Origin: a bacterium | GTDB lineage: Bacteria; Eremiobacterota; Eremiobacteria; Baltobacterales; Baltobacteraceae | Assembly (NCBI GenBank): GCA_021784715.1 | Contig: JAJYHP010000142.1 | Location: 24,717-42,948 of the forward strand | Length of the DNA: 18,232 nucleotides | Reading direction: 5' to 3' | Shown: positions 1 to 6,756 of the stretch, piece after piece | How the letters are laid out: every line of letters starts with the position of its first letter | Position numbering within the stretch: the first letter of the stretch is position 1 | Position numbers and translations under genes: made by a program | The notes under the pieces: generated by a model | What the model saw: only the letters and a program-made list of their open reading frames with translations | Database searches by the model: none | What the model was told of the DNA's origin: nothing

Positions 1-500
1 ATTTCGGGCCCGGTTCGTTGCTTGGGCAACGCATCGGCGCTCGTTATCTCGCTTCCCTTCCCTACGTCGACGCGAAACGCATCGGCATTTGGGGATGGAG
101 CTTCGGCGGCTACGAAACGATCTACGCACTCGAACACTCGAAGCGTTTTGTAGCTGGCCTGGCGGTCGCGCCGGTGACCGATTGGCACTTGTACGACACG
201 ATCTACACCGAACGGTACATGGGATTGCCGCAAAAGCATCCACACGCATACGACCGCAGTTCGAACCTGCTCGATGTCGCGCACCTCAACGGACCGTTAC
301 AGATCATGCACGGCACGAGCGATGATAACGTCCATATGGCTAATACGGTCGCGTTCTTACAGAAAACGATTCTCGCCGGGCTCACCGATGTCAACGTCAT
401 GCTCTTCCCGCGCAAGACACATTCGATCGCCGGGCTCATGCAACGGCGCACGCTTTGGGAGCGGATGCTGATTTATTGGCGGTCGATTCTTCACCCGTAA
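1..500 (+). CDS. S9 family (DPP4/prolyl oligopeptidase-like) peptidase, C-terminal fragment
   Basis: The reading frame is open from the left edge (first full codon at 3) to a TAA at 498-500, so only about the last 165 residues of a larger gene are present. They form the end of an alpha/beta-hydrolase catalytic domain. A nucleophile-elbow motif G-W-S-F-G-G lies near base 100, an acid-loop H-G-T-S-D-D-N-V near 310, and the K-T-H-S segment near 415 supplies the catalytic His. Their order and spacing, plus the A-R-Y-L-A-S-L-P-Y-V-D lead-in, match the dipeptidyl-peptidase IV branch of family S9, which removes N-terminal dipeptides from peptides. The propeller domain and any signal peptide lie outside the window. 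It converges on the minus-strand gene that follows. Other S9 members (acylaminoacyl peptidase-like) cannot be excluded from the fragment. Confidence 0.88.
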   Translation, partial: FGPGSLLGQRIGARYLASLPYVDAKRIGIWGWSFGGYETIYALEHSKRFVAGLAVAPVTDWHLYDTIYTERYMGLPQKHPHAYDRSSNLLDVAHLNGPLQIMHGTSDDNVHMANTVAFLQKTILAGLTDVNVMLFPRKTHSIAGLMQRRTLWERMLIYWRSILHP

Positions 501-525
501 GGGCGATTGCCGAGCGGTAAAATAA

Positions 526-557
526 AAGAGGCACCGCCGAGATCGGCGATGCCTCTT
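526..557 (-). terminator. Rho-independent terminator of the Lys/Ala-repeat gene
   Basis: A 15-bp near-perfect stem (one mismatch, c534/a549) with a tiny loop. Read on the minus strand it is followed at once by a T-rich run (TTTTATTTTA, from the aaaataaaa at 519-527). It lies about 45 nt after the stop at 602. The plus-strand side has no T run, only a second small GC hairpin (558-571), so it serves mainly the minus-strand gene, though both convergent genes may use the stem. Confidence 0.85.
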
Positions 558-601
558 GGGGCTCCGGCCCCGAGGTAGATGAGAATAATAACGTGGATCG
601 A

Positions 602-910
602 CTAACGAACGGGCGGTTTATGGCCCTTCTTTGCGGCGGCCTTCTTGGCCGTCGCTTTCTTGGCGGTGGCTTTCTTGGCCATCGCCTTCTTGGCGGTAGC
701 TTTCTTAGCCGTCGCTTTCTTGGCGGTAGCCTTCTTGGTCATCGCCTTCTTGGCGGTGGCTTTCTTGGCCATCGCTTTCTTAGCGGTGGCTTTCTTGGCC
801 ATCGTCTTCTTGGTCGTGGTCTTCGTGGTGCTCTTGCTCGCCGAGGCGGCCATGGCCGTACCGGTTGCGAGGAAGGACGCCGCGATCAGTGCAGCGAGGA
901 GTTTGCGCAT
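602..910 (-). CDS. Small exported Lys/Ala-rich pentapeptide-repeat protein
   Basis: This 102-residue protein starts with a clear Sec signal (M-R-K, hydrophobic residues about 4-15, A-M-A-A-S-A cleavage region near 19-24). A short Thr/Lys/Ser linker follows. Residues 37-96 are twelve tandem 5-residue units of the form [M/T/A]-[A/T]-K-K-A (last unit ending in G), and the tail is H-K-P-P-V-R. It has almost no acidic residues, so the mature chain is a strong polycation. The ATG at 910 is supported by a purine-rich ribosome site (GGGGGTG, 5-6 nt upstream). Lys/Ala repeats occur in histone-H1-like bacterial proteins and in AlgP-type tails, but those stay in the cytoplasm; here the signal peptide argues for export. 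The function is unknown. Binding to anionic envelope polymers or DNA is only inference. Confidence 0.8.
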   Translation of the reverse strand: MRKLLAALIAASFLATGTAMAASASKSTTKTTTKKTMAKKATAKKAMAKKATAKKAMTKKATAKKATAKKATAKKAMAKKATAKKATAKKAAAKKGHKPPVR

Positions 911-940
911 TCTTTCACCCCCTTTTTGCGAAAATTCGTC

Positions 941-957
941 TCTTAACGTGTCTTAAC
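941..957. repeat. Direct repeat TCTTAAC-N3-TCTTAAC upstream of the Lys/Ala-repeat gene
   Basis: Two identical 7-mers (941-947 and 951-957) have a 10-bp period, 31-47 bp before the ATG at 910 and inside the 83-bp gap to the acyl-CoA dehydrogenase stop. On the minus strand they read GTTAAGA-N3-GTTAAGA. One helical turn between tandem half-sites is the spacing used by OmpR/PhoB-type response regulators, so a regulator site is possible. No convincing -35/-10 pair was found next to it. Confidence 0.35.
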
Positions 958-993
958 AACGTCTGAGAAGGGCGGTTAGTTCGCAGAGGCGAC

Positions 994-2151
994 CTAGCGC
1001 CCCTTCCCAACCAAATTTCGAGAGATAACCAGGCGCTGGATCTGCTGGGTTCCCTCGTAGATCTGGGTGATTTTCGCGTCGCGCATCATCCGCTCGACCG
1101 GGTACTCCGCCGAGTAGCCGAAGCCGCCGAGCACCTGAACCGCATCGGTCGTTACCGACATCGCGACATCTCCGCACTTGAGCTTGGCCATCGAGGCCCA
1201 GAGCGAGACGTCGGGGGCTCCCTGGTCGCATTTCCGAGCCGATTCGTAGAGCATGAGGCGCGCCGCCTCGACCTCGGTCTTCATATCCGCGAGCATGAAG
1301 CCGATCCCTTGGTGCTGGCCGATCGGCTTACCGAAGGCGACGCGGTCGCGGGCGTATTGGGTCGCGTACTCCAGGGCGCCGGCGGCGATACCGAGCGCCT
1401 GTGCGGCGATGCCCGGGCGCGACTTATCGAGTACCTTCATCGCGATCTTGAAGCCTTCGCCCTCTTCGCCGAGACGATTGGTTGCGGGCACGCGACATTC
1501 GTTGAAGATCAACTCGACGGTCGGCGAGCCTTTGATGCCCATCTTGCGCTCTTTCTTCCCGACCGAGAAACCCGGCGTGCCCTTCTCGACGACGAAGGCG
1601 CTTACGCCGCGGCTTCCCGCTTCCGGATCGGTCACCGCGAAGACGCAAACGACATCGGCGACGCTCCCGTTGGTGATCCAAATTTTCTGACCGTCGAGAA
1701 CGTAGGAGTCGCCGTCACGGCGCGCGCGCGTTCGCATCGAACCGAGCGCATCGGAGCCGCTGCTCGCTTCGGTGAGCGCGTAGGCGGCGAGGTGCTCGCC
1801 GGAGGCGATCTTCGGCAAAAAGCGCCGCTTTTGCTCGTCGTTGCCGCCGATCATGATCGGCAGCATGCCGAGTTCTTGCACCGCAACGATCAGCGAACTC
1901 GAGGCACACGCTTTCGCGATCTCCTCGACCACCTTCACGTAGGTAACAAAACTTCCGCCGAGGCCGCCGTATTCGGTGGGAATCGGTATACCGAGGAGAT
2001 CGTTTTGCGCGAAGAGACGACGGATATCGTCGGGGAACTCCTCGCTTTCGTCGATCGCTGCCGCGCGCGGCGCGACTTTTTCGGCTACGAGTTCGCGCAC
2101 CATCTCGACGATCATCGTTTCTTCGTCGTGCGCTTGCGCCGCTACTGACAT
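994..2151 (-). CDS. Acyl-CoA dehydrogenase (short-chain/butyryl-CoA type)
   Basis: A 385-residue FAD enzyme that oxidises acyl-CoA to trans-2-enoyl-CoA and passes electrons to electron-transfer flavoprotein. The length is normal for the family. Visible landmarks are the Y-A-L-T-E-A-S-S-G-S-D flavin/substrate motif in the middle domain, the W-I-T-N-G strand, D-R-V-A-F-G-K-P-I-G with Q-H-Q-G in the C-terminal helical domain, and G-G-F-G-Y followed by I-Y-E-G-T, whose Glu is the catalytic base position of short- and medium-chain enzymes. The open frame extends to 2475, but the ATG at 2151 is preferred: AGGAG lies 7 nt before it, the extra N-terminus is low-complexity, and it would run over the divergent scoA. 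The 106-bp gap to scoA should hold divergent promoters. Exact chain-length preference cannot be read from the sequence; branched-chain substrates are an alternative. Confidence 0.93.
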   Translation of the reverse strand: MSVAAQAHDEETMIVEMVRELVAEKVAPRAAAIDESEEFPDDIRRLFAQNDLLGIPIPTEYGGLGGSFVTYVKVVEEIAKACASSSLIVAVQELGMLPIMIGGNDEQKRRFLPKIASGEHLAAYALTEASSGSDALGSMRTRARRDGDSYVLDGQKIWITNGSVADVVCVFAVTDPEAGSRGVSAFVVEKGTPGFSVGKKERKMGIKGSPTVELIFNECRVPATNRLGEEGEGFKIAMKVLDKSRPGIAAQALGIAAGALEYATQYARDRVAFGKPIGQHQGIGFMLADMKTEVEAARLMLYESARKCDQGAPDVSLWASMAKLKCGDVAMSVTTDAVQVLGGFGYSAEYPVERMMRDAKITQIYEGTQQIQRLVISRNLVGKGR

Positions 2152-2257
2152 TGTGAACTCCTCTTCCTGGATAACGGGTAACGAGCGGATACTCAACCGG
2201 TCGATAGATTCGGGGGCGACCAGGGTTTTGCTCCCACGACCGCCTATCTGCGCCGGT

Positions 2258-3016
2258 ATGGAGAAAGTGTACCCATCGGCGGCCGCGGCCGTCGCCGACA
2301 TTCCCAGCGGGGCCTCGTTAGCCGTCGGGGGCTTCGGCCTCAACGGTATCCCCCATAACCTGATCCAGGCGCTGCTCGCACAGGGCGCGACCGATCTCGT
2401 CACCGTTTCCAATAACTGCGGCGTCGACGGCTGGGGGCTCGGTGTCCTCCTCGACAACAAGCGCATTCGGCGCACGACCGGCTCCTACGTCGGTGAGAAT
2501 AAGGAGTTCGAACGGCAGTATCTCTCGGGCGAGCTCGAGGTCGAGCTGGTGCCCCAGGGCACCCTCGCCGAGCGGCTCCGCGCCGGAGGCTGCGGCATTC
2601 CGGCCTTCTATACCCCCGCCGGGGTCGGCACGCCGGTCGCCGCCGGAGGGCTCCCATGGCGACACAACGCCGACGGCAGCGTGGCGAAGGCGTCGCCGCC
2701 GAAAGAGACGCGCCGATTCGGCGACAAGGAGTACGTTCTCGAGGAAGCGATCCGCTGCGACTATGCCTTGGTGCGCGCGAGCATCGGCGATCGCGAAGGC
2801 AATCTCTACTTCGCGAAGGCGACGCGCAACTTCAACCCGCTCTGCGCGATGGCCGGGCGAATCACGATCGCCGAGGTCGAACGTCTCGTCGAACCCGGCG
2901 AGATCGAACCTGAGGACGTGCACGTTCCGGGGATCTTCGTCGCGCGTGTGGTCGAGGTCGGCGCCGAAGGGAAACGCATCGAGCGAATAACGACGCGCAA
3001 GCGGGAGGGACGGTAG
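2258..3016 (+). CDS. scoA: Succinyl-CoA:3-ketoacid CoA-transferase subunit A
   Basis: This 252-residue subunit works with the next gene to move CoA from succinyl-CoA to acetoacetate (or a similar 3-oxoacid). It carries CoA-transferase signature 1, G-G-F-G-L-N-G-I-P (about residues 22-30). The middle and C-terminus ([38 protein letters not shown]) follow the SCOT/OXCT1 pattern rather than the shorter AtoD-only pattern. ATG 2258 is chosen because homology begins there; the upstream frame continues over the divergent dehydrogenase and is noise. No clear Shine-Dalgarno precedes it, so it may be translated from a short leader. Only 2 nt separate its stop from scoB. Confidence 0.92.
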   Translation: MEKVYPSAAAAVADIPSGASLAVGGFGLNGIPHNLIQALLAQGATDLVTVSNNCGVDGWGLGVLLDNKRIRRTTGSYVGENKEFERQYLSGELEVELVPQGTLAERLRAGGCGIPAFYTPAGVGTPVAAGGLPWRHNADGSVAKASPPKETRRFGDKEYVLEEAIRCDYALVRASIGDREGNLYFAKATRNFNPLCAMAGRITIAEVERLVEPGEIEPEDVHVPGIFVARVVEVGAEGKRIERITTRKREGR

Positions 3017-3018
3017 CG

Positions 3019-3675
3019 ATGGCGCTGACACGTGAGGAACTCGCCGCGCGCGTCGCGCGCGAGATGCGCGACGGCATGTACGTCAATCTCGGTATCGGTA
3101 TGCCGACGCTGATTCCCAACTACGTTCCGCCCGGCGTGCGCGTCGTATTGCAGAGCGAAAACGGTATCCTCGGCACCGGGCCGTATCCCTACGAGGACGA
3201 TGTCGATCCCGATCTCATCAACGCCGGCAAAGAGACGGTGACGGTGCTGCCGGGCGCGTCGTTCTTCGATTCCGCGCTCTCGTTCGGGATGATTCGCGGC
3301 GGACATATCGATCTCGCCGTGCTCGGTGCGATGCAGGTCAGCGCGCACGGCGATCTTGCGAACTGGATGATTCCCGGGAAGATGGTCAAGGGGATGGGCG
3401 GTGCGATGGACCTCGTTCACGGCGCGAAACGCGTGATCGTGATGATGGAACACGTTGCAAAAGGCAACTCCCACAAAATCGTCGGCAAGTGCACGTTGCC
3501 GCTCACCGGCAAGCGCGTCGTCCACAAACTGATGACCGATCTCGCAGTCATCGATATCGAACCCGAGGGGCTGGTCTTGCGCGAGCTCGCGCCGGGGGTG
3601 ACGGTCGAAGAAGTCCAGGCCGGCACGGGAGCACCGCTGCTGATTCCCGCGCCCCCGAAGTCGATGGCCGACTAG
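3019..3675 (+). CDS. scoB: Succinyl-CoA:3-ketoacid CoA-transferase subunit B
   Basis: The 218-residue partner of scoA. It shows CoA-transferase signature 2, Q-S-E-N-G-I-L-G, with the catalytic Glu at residue 47 that forms the glutamyl-CoA thioester in this family. This is followed by G-P-Y-P, the L-P-G-A-S-F-F-D-S segment, [15 protein letters not shown] and N-W-M-I-P-G-K, all typical of SCOT beta chains. Length is normal. ATG 3019 lies 2 nt after the scoA stop with GGGAGGG about 10 nt upstream, so the two are certainly one operon. With the divergent acyl-CoA dehydrogenase it suggests a role in short-chain acid, ketone-body or amino-acid-derived CoA metabolism. No T-tailed terminator follows; the next gene is 95 nt away. 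Confidence 0.93.
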   Translation: MALTREELAARVAREMRDGMYVNLGIGMPTLIPNYVPPGVRVVLQSENGILGTGPYPYEDDVDPDLINAGKETVTVLPGASFFDSALSFGMIRGGHIDLAVLGAMQVSAHGDLANWMIPGKMVKGMGGAMDLVHGAKRVIVMMEHVAKGNSHKIVGKCTLPLTGKRVVHKLMTDLAVIDIEPEGLVLRELAPGVTVEEVQAGTGAPLLIPAPPKSMAD

Positions 3676-3717
3676 GGAAAATCTCTCATCTGGTTTTAGT
3701 GGACTCGAGGGCGTTGG

Positions 3718-3748
3718 GTGCGATATTTTGCGAACAAGAATATCGCAC
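3718..3748. promoter_or_regulatory. Perfect 10-bp inverted repeat between scoB and the small membrane protein gene
   Basis: The arms GTGCGATATT (3718-3727) and AATATCGCAC (3739-3748) are exact complements around an 11-nt spacer. The dyad is AT-rich at its inner ends, lacks a T run after it, and ends 8 nt before the AGGAG ribosome site of the gene at 3771. It is therefore unlikely to be a plain intrinsic terminator. A repressor operator, or a leader stem-loop acting on the downstream gene, fits better. Confidence 0.5.
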
Positions 3749-3770
3749 TCATCGTCTAGGAGTTCATACT

Positions 3771-4037
3771 ATGCTTCAAAATCGTTCGCATCTCGCCGGC
3801 TATCTCCGCATCGGAGCGATGCTTTTCATCGGCCTCCTTCTCGGGTCGGTCGTGACCGCCTATGCCTTCGAGCGACAGCCCCACATGCAGATGGCGCTCG
3901 GCGCGCTGAACCGTGCGGCCGCGCAGCTGAACGTCGCGCAACGCGATAAAGGCGGACACCGTGCCGCTGCGTATAATCTCGTCGAACGAGCGATCGGACA
4001 GGTGCGCGCCGGCATCGCCTTCGACAATCATCACTAA
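3771..4037 (+). CDS. Small membrane-anchored helical protein with K-G-G-H-R motif
   Basis: An 88-residue protein of unknown function. Residues about 11-32 form one membrane segment or uncleaved signal (L-R-I-G-A-M-L-F-I-G-L-L-L-G-S-V-V-T-A). The rest is a soluble region of about 55 residues: an amphipathic helix with Q-P-H-M-Q-M-A-L-G-A-L, a turn R-D-K-G-G-H-R, a second helix ending R-A-G-I, and a C-terminal D-N-H-H. From memory this resembles small exported two-helix proteins sometimes labelled metal-binding because of scattered His, but I recognise no assigned activity. The open frame runs upstream to 3489 inside scoB. ATG 3771 is chosen for the AGGAG 8 nt before it and for the hydrophobic N-terminus. 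It may be transcribed with scoAB or from its own promoter near the dyad at 3718-3748. Confidence 0.75.
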   Translation: MLQNRSHLAGYLRIGAMLFIGLLLGSVVTAYAFERQPHMQMALGALNRAAAQLNVAQRDKGGHRAAAYNLVERAIGQVRAGIAFDNHH

Positions 4038-4045
4038 CGGCAAAA

Positions 4046-4088
4046 GATACGAGAAGGGAGGCGCAGCCGGCGCCTCCCTTCTCGTATC
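4046..4088. terminator. Shared convergent terminator, 19-bp perfect stem
   Basis: The arms 4046-4064 and 4070-4088 are perfectly complementary (19 bp) with a 5-nt loop. It sits 8 nt after the stop of the small membrane protein (4037) and 17 nt after the stop of the cupredoxin gene (4106). On the minus strand it is followed by TTTT, a normal intrinsic terminator for the cupredoxin. The plus-strand side lacks a T run but the very stable stem probably stops or protects both transcripts. Confidence 0.87.
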
Positions 4089-4105
4089 GTCGATTCAGTC
4101 CGGGG

Positions 4106-4450
4106 TTACTTGATAACCTTGAACGTCATCATCATGTGCTCGTGGCCGATGCCGCAATAGATCGCGCAATGTGCGGGGAAGGTGCCGATCTTCTTCGGGG
4201 TGACGGTAACCGTGGTCGGCTTGGAGGTAATCGTGATGACCTTGGTGATGCCGACTTCGGGAGCGATCATTCCGTGGACGCCCTGAACGGCGACGAACGT
4301 AATTTTCTGCGGTTTGCCGACGTGCAGGGTGACGACGTTCGGCATGAACTGGAAATCTTTGGCTTTGACAACGATGGTGCTGCTCGCGCTGGCCGATGCG
4401 ACCGTGAGGGCGCTAAAGGCGAGTGCGAGAGCTAAAGCGAGCTTGCGCAT
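4106..4450 (-). CDS. Secreted cupredoxin with CuA-type ligand motif
   Basis: A 114-residue protein with a Sec signal peptide (M-R-K, hydrophobic residues 4-18, A-S-A-S-A-S cleavage zone near 19-24) followed by a cupredoxin beta-sandwich of about 90 residues. The copper loop is H-C-A-I-Y-C-G-I-G-H-E-H-M, giving C95-x3-C99-x3-H103-x2-M106, with H59 (G-V-H-G-M) about 35 residues earlier. This is the ligand set of the binuclear CuA centre of cytochrome oxidase subunit II and nitrous-oxide reductase. The residue between the cysteines (I97) replaces the usual Glu/Gln/Trp, which contributes only a main-chain carbonyl. There are no transmembrane hairpin helices, so this is not a complete CoxB; a soluble electron carrier or copper-delivery protein is inferred. 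The start is supported by CAGGAG 7 nt before the ATG. No oxidase gene is nearby. Confidence 0.87.
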   Translation of the reverse strand: MRKLALALALAFSALTVASASASSTIVVKAKDFQFMPNVVTLHVGKPQKITFVAVQGVHGMIAPEVGITKVITITSKPTTVTVTPKKIGTFPAHCAIYCGIGHEHMMMTFKVIK

Positions 4451-4567
4451 GGTGTTCTCCTGATACGATTTGAAAGGATGGCGTAGGGGGTTATCCCACT
4501 TCTATTGAGGATAGGGCCGAAGCGGCGCGGGCGGTACGACAAAACTCCGGCTTTTCGCAAAGCTCGC

Positions 4568-6376
4568 CTACGATGGGATGCGCTCGCGAAATTGCGTGCG
4601 ATAGAGCCGCGCGTAAACGCCCTCGCGCGCCAGGAGCTCTTCATGCGATCCGGATTCCACGATGCGCCCGCCTTCGACGACAAAGATCGTGTCGGCGTTG
4701 ACGACCGTCGAAAGACGGTGGGCGATGACCATGCTCGTTCGCCCACGCATCAGTCGTTCGAGCGCGCTCTGAATCGCCGCTTCGTTCTCGGAATCGAGCG
4801 CGGAGGTCGCTTCGTCGAGGATTAAAATGCGGGGGTTTTTTAACAGGACGCGCGCGATCGCAAGCCGTTGACGCTCGCCCCCCGAAAGTTTGTGCCCCCG
4901 CTCGCCGACCACGGTTTCGTATCCCTGCGGCAGCGTTTCGATAAAGTCGTGGATATTGGCGGCTCGTGCGGCTTCGTGGATCTCTTCGAGCGTTGCATCG
5001 GGGCGCGAATAGCGTAGGTTCGCGATAATCGTATCGTGAAAAAGATAGGTCTCTTGCGTGACGATGCCGATGTTTTCCCGGAGCGATTCGAGGCCGACGT
5101 TGGCGATATCGTGTCCGTCGACGAAGATATGCCCTTCGGAGATATTATAAAAACGCGGCAGCAACTGCGTGATCGTCGTTTTCCCGGCACCGGAGGGGCC
5201 GACGAATGCCGCGATCTTGCCGGCCGGAATCGTAAAATCGATCCCGTGCAGGATTTGGTCGCGGCCCTCATAGGAGAACGATACGTTCTGGAACACGATG
5301 TCGCCGCGAAGCGCTCCGAGCGCAATCGCGTCGGGTGCGTCGTACCGCTCGGTCTTCATATCCAAATAGTCGAAGATACGTTCGAAGACCGCAAGCGCGC
5401 TCACGATCTGCACCTGTATGCCGACGAGCGCCGCCGCAGGGCCGTAGAGACGCCCCTGAATGTAGCCGATGAAGGCAACGATAACGCCGACGTCGAGGGC
5501 GCCCTGCAGCGCCAGCCAGCCGCCGCCGAGCCAAACGATGGCCGGCCCTACGACGACCATCGCCGTTACCGAGGCGATGAACCAGCGGCCGATCATCGCT
5601 AGACGGATCTCGAGATCCATCAACTGGGTCCCGACTTTATAGAACCGCAAACGCTCGTAGCTCTCGCGCACGAACGATTTAATAAGCGTGATTCCCGATA
5701 TCGAGAGCGTCTCTTGCGTGATCGACTCGATCCGGTCGCGTTGCTCGCGCGTACGCTTGCGGACGTCGTACATCTTGCGCCCGACCGGCCCGAGCGGCAG
5801 CACCATAAACGGAACGACGATCGTCGAAATCAACGCGAGTCGCCAATTCCAGATCAGCATCGCAATGAGGGTCGTCGAGATCATAACGATATTGGTAACG
5901 ATCGTGGTCAGCGTTCCGGTAACGACGCCGTCGACGTTATCGACATCGCTCGAAACGCGATTCATGATCTCGCCGGTTTTCGTCGCGGTGAAGAACGAGA
6001 GCGGCATGCGGTGCAGGTGCGAAACGAGGCTGGTCCGCAGATCGCGCATGATCCCTTCGCCGACCATCGAGTTGAAGTATCCCTGCGCGACGCCGAGCGC
6101 CATCGAAACGACCGCGGCGGCCAAAATGTAGCCGACATCGACCGTGAGTTCGTGGAAGCTATGGTGCGGTAACGCGGAGTCGATGATCCGAGCGGTCATA
6201 TATCCCGGGACGAGGCCGATGATCGCGCTAAAAACGATGATGACGAAGACCAGCGACTGCTGCTTCCAGTACGGCGAGAAGAGCGAACGTATCCGGCGCC
6301 AATCGATGCGTCGGCGGACGCGAGGTTTCTCCGGGTCGTACATGTTCGACCACATGAGCCCGTGCCCGGACATCAT
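4568..6376 (-). CDS. MsbA-type ABC exporter (fused transmembrane and ATPase half-transporter)
   Basis: A 602-residue half-transporter that should work as a homodimer in the inner membrane. The N-terminal part has six membrane segments (first at about residues 40-60, L-V-F-V-I-I-V-F-S-A-I-I-G-L) with the typical coupling-loop text F-F-T-A-T-K-T-G-E-I-M-N-R. The ATPase domain has Walker A G-P-S-G-A-G-K-T-T (about 391-399), the Q-E-T Q-loop, signature L-S-G-G-E-R-Q-R (about 496-503), Walker B I-L-I-L-D-E-A-T (about 516-523) and the switch His in A-H-R-L (about 550). All catalytic residues are present. Substrate is unknown: lipid, lipid A-like or drug export are all possible. The ATG at 6376 overlaps the stop of the VOC gene (ATGA), so translation is probably coupled; Met8 or Met12 are alternative starts. 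There is no clear terminator in the 117-nt gap before the cupredoxin gene. Confidence 0.93.
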   Translation of the reverse strand: MMSGHGLMWSNMYDPEKPRVRRRIDWRRIRSLFSPYWKQQSLVFVIIVFSAIIGLVPGYMTARIIDSALPHHSFHELTVDVGYILAAAVVSMALGVAQGYFNSMVGEGIMRDLRTSLVSHLHRMPLSFFTATKTGEIMNRVSSDVDNVDGVVTGTLTTIVTNIVMISTTLIAMLIWNWRLALISTIVVPFMVLPLGPVGRKMYDVRKRTREQRDRIESITQETLSISGITLIKSFVRESYERLRFYKVGTQLMDLEIRLAMIGRWFIASVTAMVVVGPAIVWLGGGWLALQGALDVGVIVAFIGYIQGRLYGPAAALVGIQVQIVSALAVFERIFDYLDMKTERYDAPDAIALGALRGDIVFQNVSFSYEGRDQILHGIDFTIPAGKIAAFVGPSGAGKTTITQLLPRFYNISEGHIFVDGHDIANVGLESLRENIGIVTQETYLFHDTIIANLRYSRPDATLEEIHEAARAANIHDFIETLPQGYETVVGERGHKLSGGERQRLAIARVLLKNPRILILDEATSALDSENEAAIQSALERLMRGRTSMVIAHRLSTVVNADTIFVVEGGRIVESGSHEELLAREGVYARLYRTQFRERIPS

Positions 6377-6747
6377 GACGGGATGGTCGATTCGTGGAGC
6401 GTCACTTTATTGCCCTCGGGATCGGCGAACGAACCGAGTTTGCAGACCGGCGTTACGTGGATCTCTTCGGTCGCGATGCCGCGAGCGCGCAGGCTCGCAA
6501 AAGCCGACTCGATATCGGCGACCTCGAACGCTATCGAGGCGCAACTGCCCGGCGCGACCCCCATCCAGGCGGTCGTCATCAACGAAAAATAGCCGTTGCC
6601 GACGCGCGCTTCGCAATAGAGGGCGACGCCGTCCTCGACGTACGGTTCGGCGAACTCGATGCCGAGCGTATCGGAATAAAAGCGCGCCAACGCGGCGACG
6701 TCGGCGGCCGGATAGGATGTAAAAGCAATCTCCTTGAGCACGAGCAT
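6373..6747 (-). CDS. VOC (glyoxalase/bleomycin-resistance fold) family protein
   Basis: A 124-residue single VOC module pair. The first half has L-A-R-F-Y-S-D-T-L-G-I after an opening strand I-A-F-T-S-Y-P. The second half has F-E-V-A-D-I-E-S-A-F and F-A-D-P-E-G-N-K-V-T-L-H-E-S, the usual C-terminal strand whose Glu is often a metal ligand. The first-strand His used by glyoxalase I is not present (I-A-F-T at that place), so lactoylglutathione lyase activity is not supported; the substrate is unknown. It begins 9 nt after the dnaJ stop and its stop overlaps the start of the ABC exporter. It therefore belongs to the dnaK-grpE-dnaJ transcript, unless an internal promoter exists. No strong ribosome site is visible before the ATG. 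Confidence 0.85.
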   Translation of the reverse strand: MLVLKEIAFTSYPAADVAALARFYSDTLGIEFAEPYVEDGVALYCEARVGNGYFSLMTTAWMGVAPGSCASIAFEVADIESAFASLRARGIATEEIHVTPVCKLGSFADPEGNKVTLHESTIPS

Positions 6748-6756
6748 ACCGATCGC

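Noticed and set aside
593..956. Plus-strand ORFs with Gly/Leu/Phe or Val/Ala/Phe repeats opposite the Lys/Ala-repeat gene
   Set aside because: The repeats are the complement of the 15-bp lysine-codon units. The minus frame has a signal peptide, ribosome site and terminator, while the plus frames have none.
941..957. The tandem TCTTAAC repeat as a mobile-element target duplication or CRISPR-like repeat
   Set aside because: There are only two 7-bp copies with 3 bp between them; no insertion sequence, transposase or spacer structure is present.
1309..2148. A 279-codon plus-strand open frame opposite the acyl-CoA dehydrogenase
   Set aside because: It is fully antisense to a well-supported gene with conserved catalytic motifs, with no domain resemblance.
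2168..2196. Possible -35/-10 pair (TTGAGT, 17 nt, TATCCA) for the acyl-CoA dehydrogenase
   Set aside because: It would put the transcript start about 10 nt before the ATG, leaving out the ribosome site; the match is also weak.
4550..4563. Small hairpin with GCGA loop after the ABC exporter stop (minus strand)
   Set aside because: The stem is only 5 bp and the following T run is short (GTTTTG) and displaced; too weak to call a terminator.
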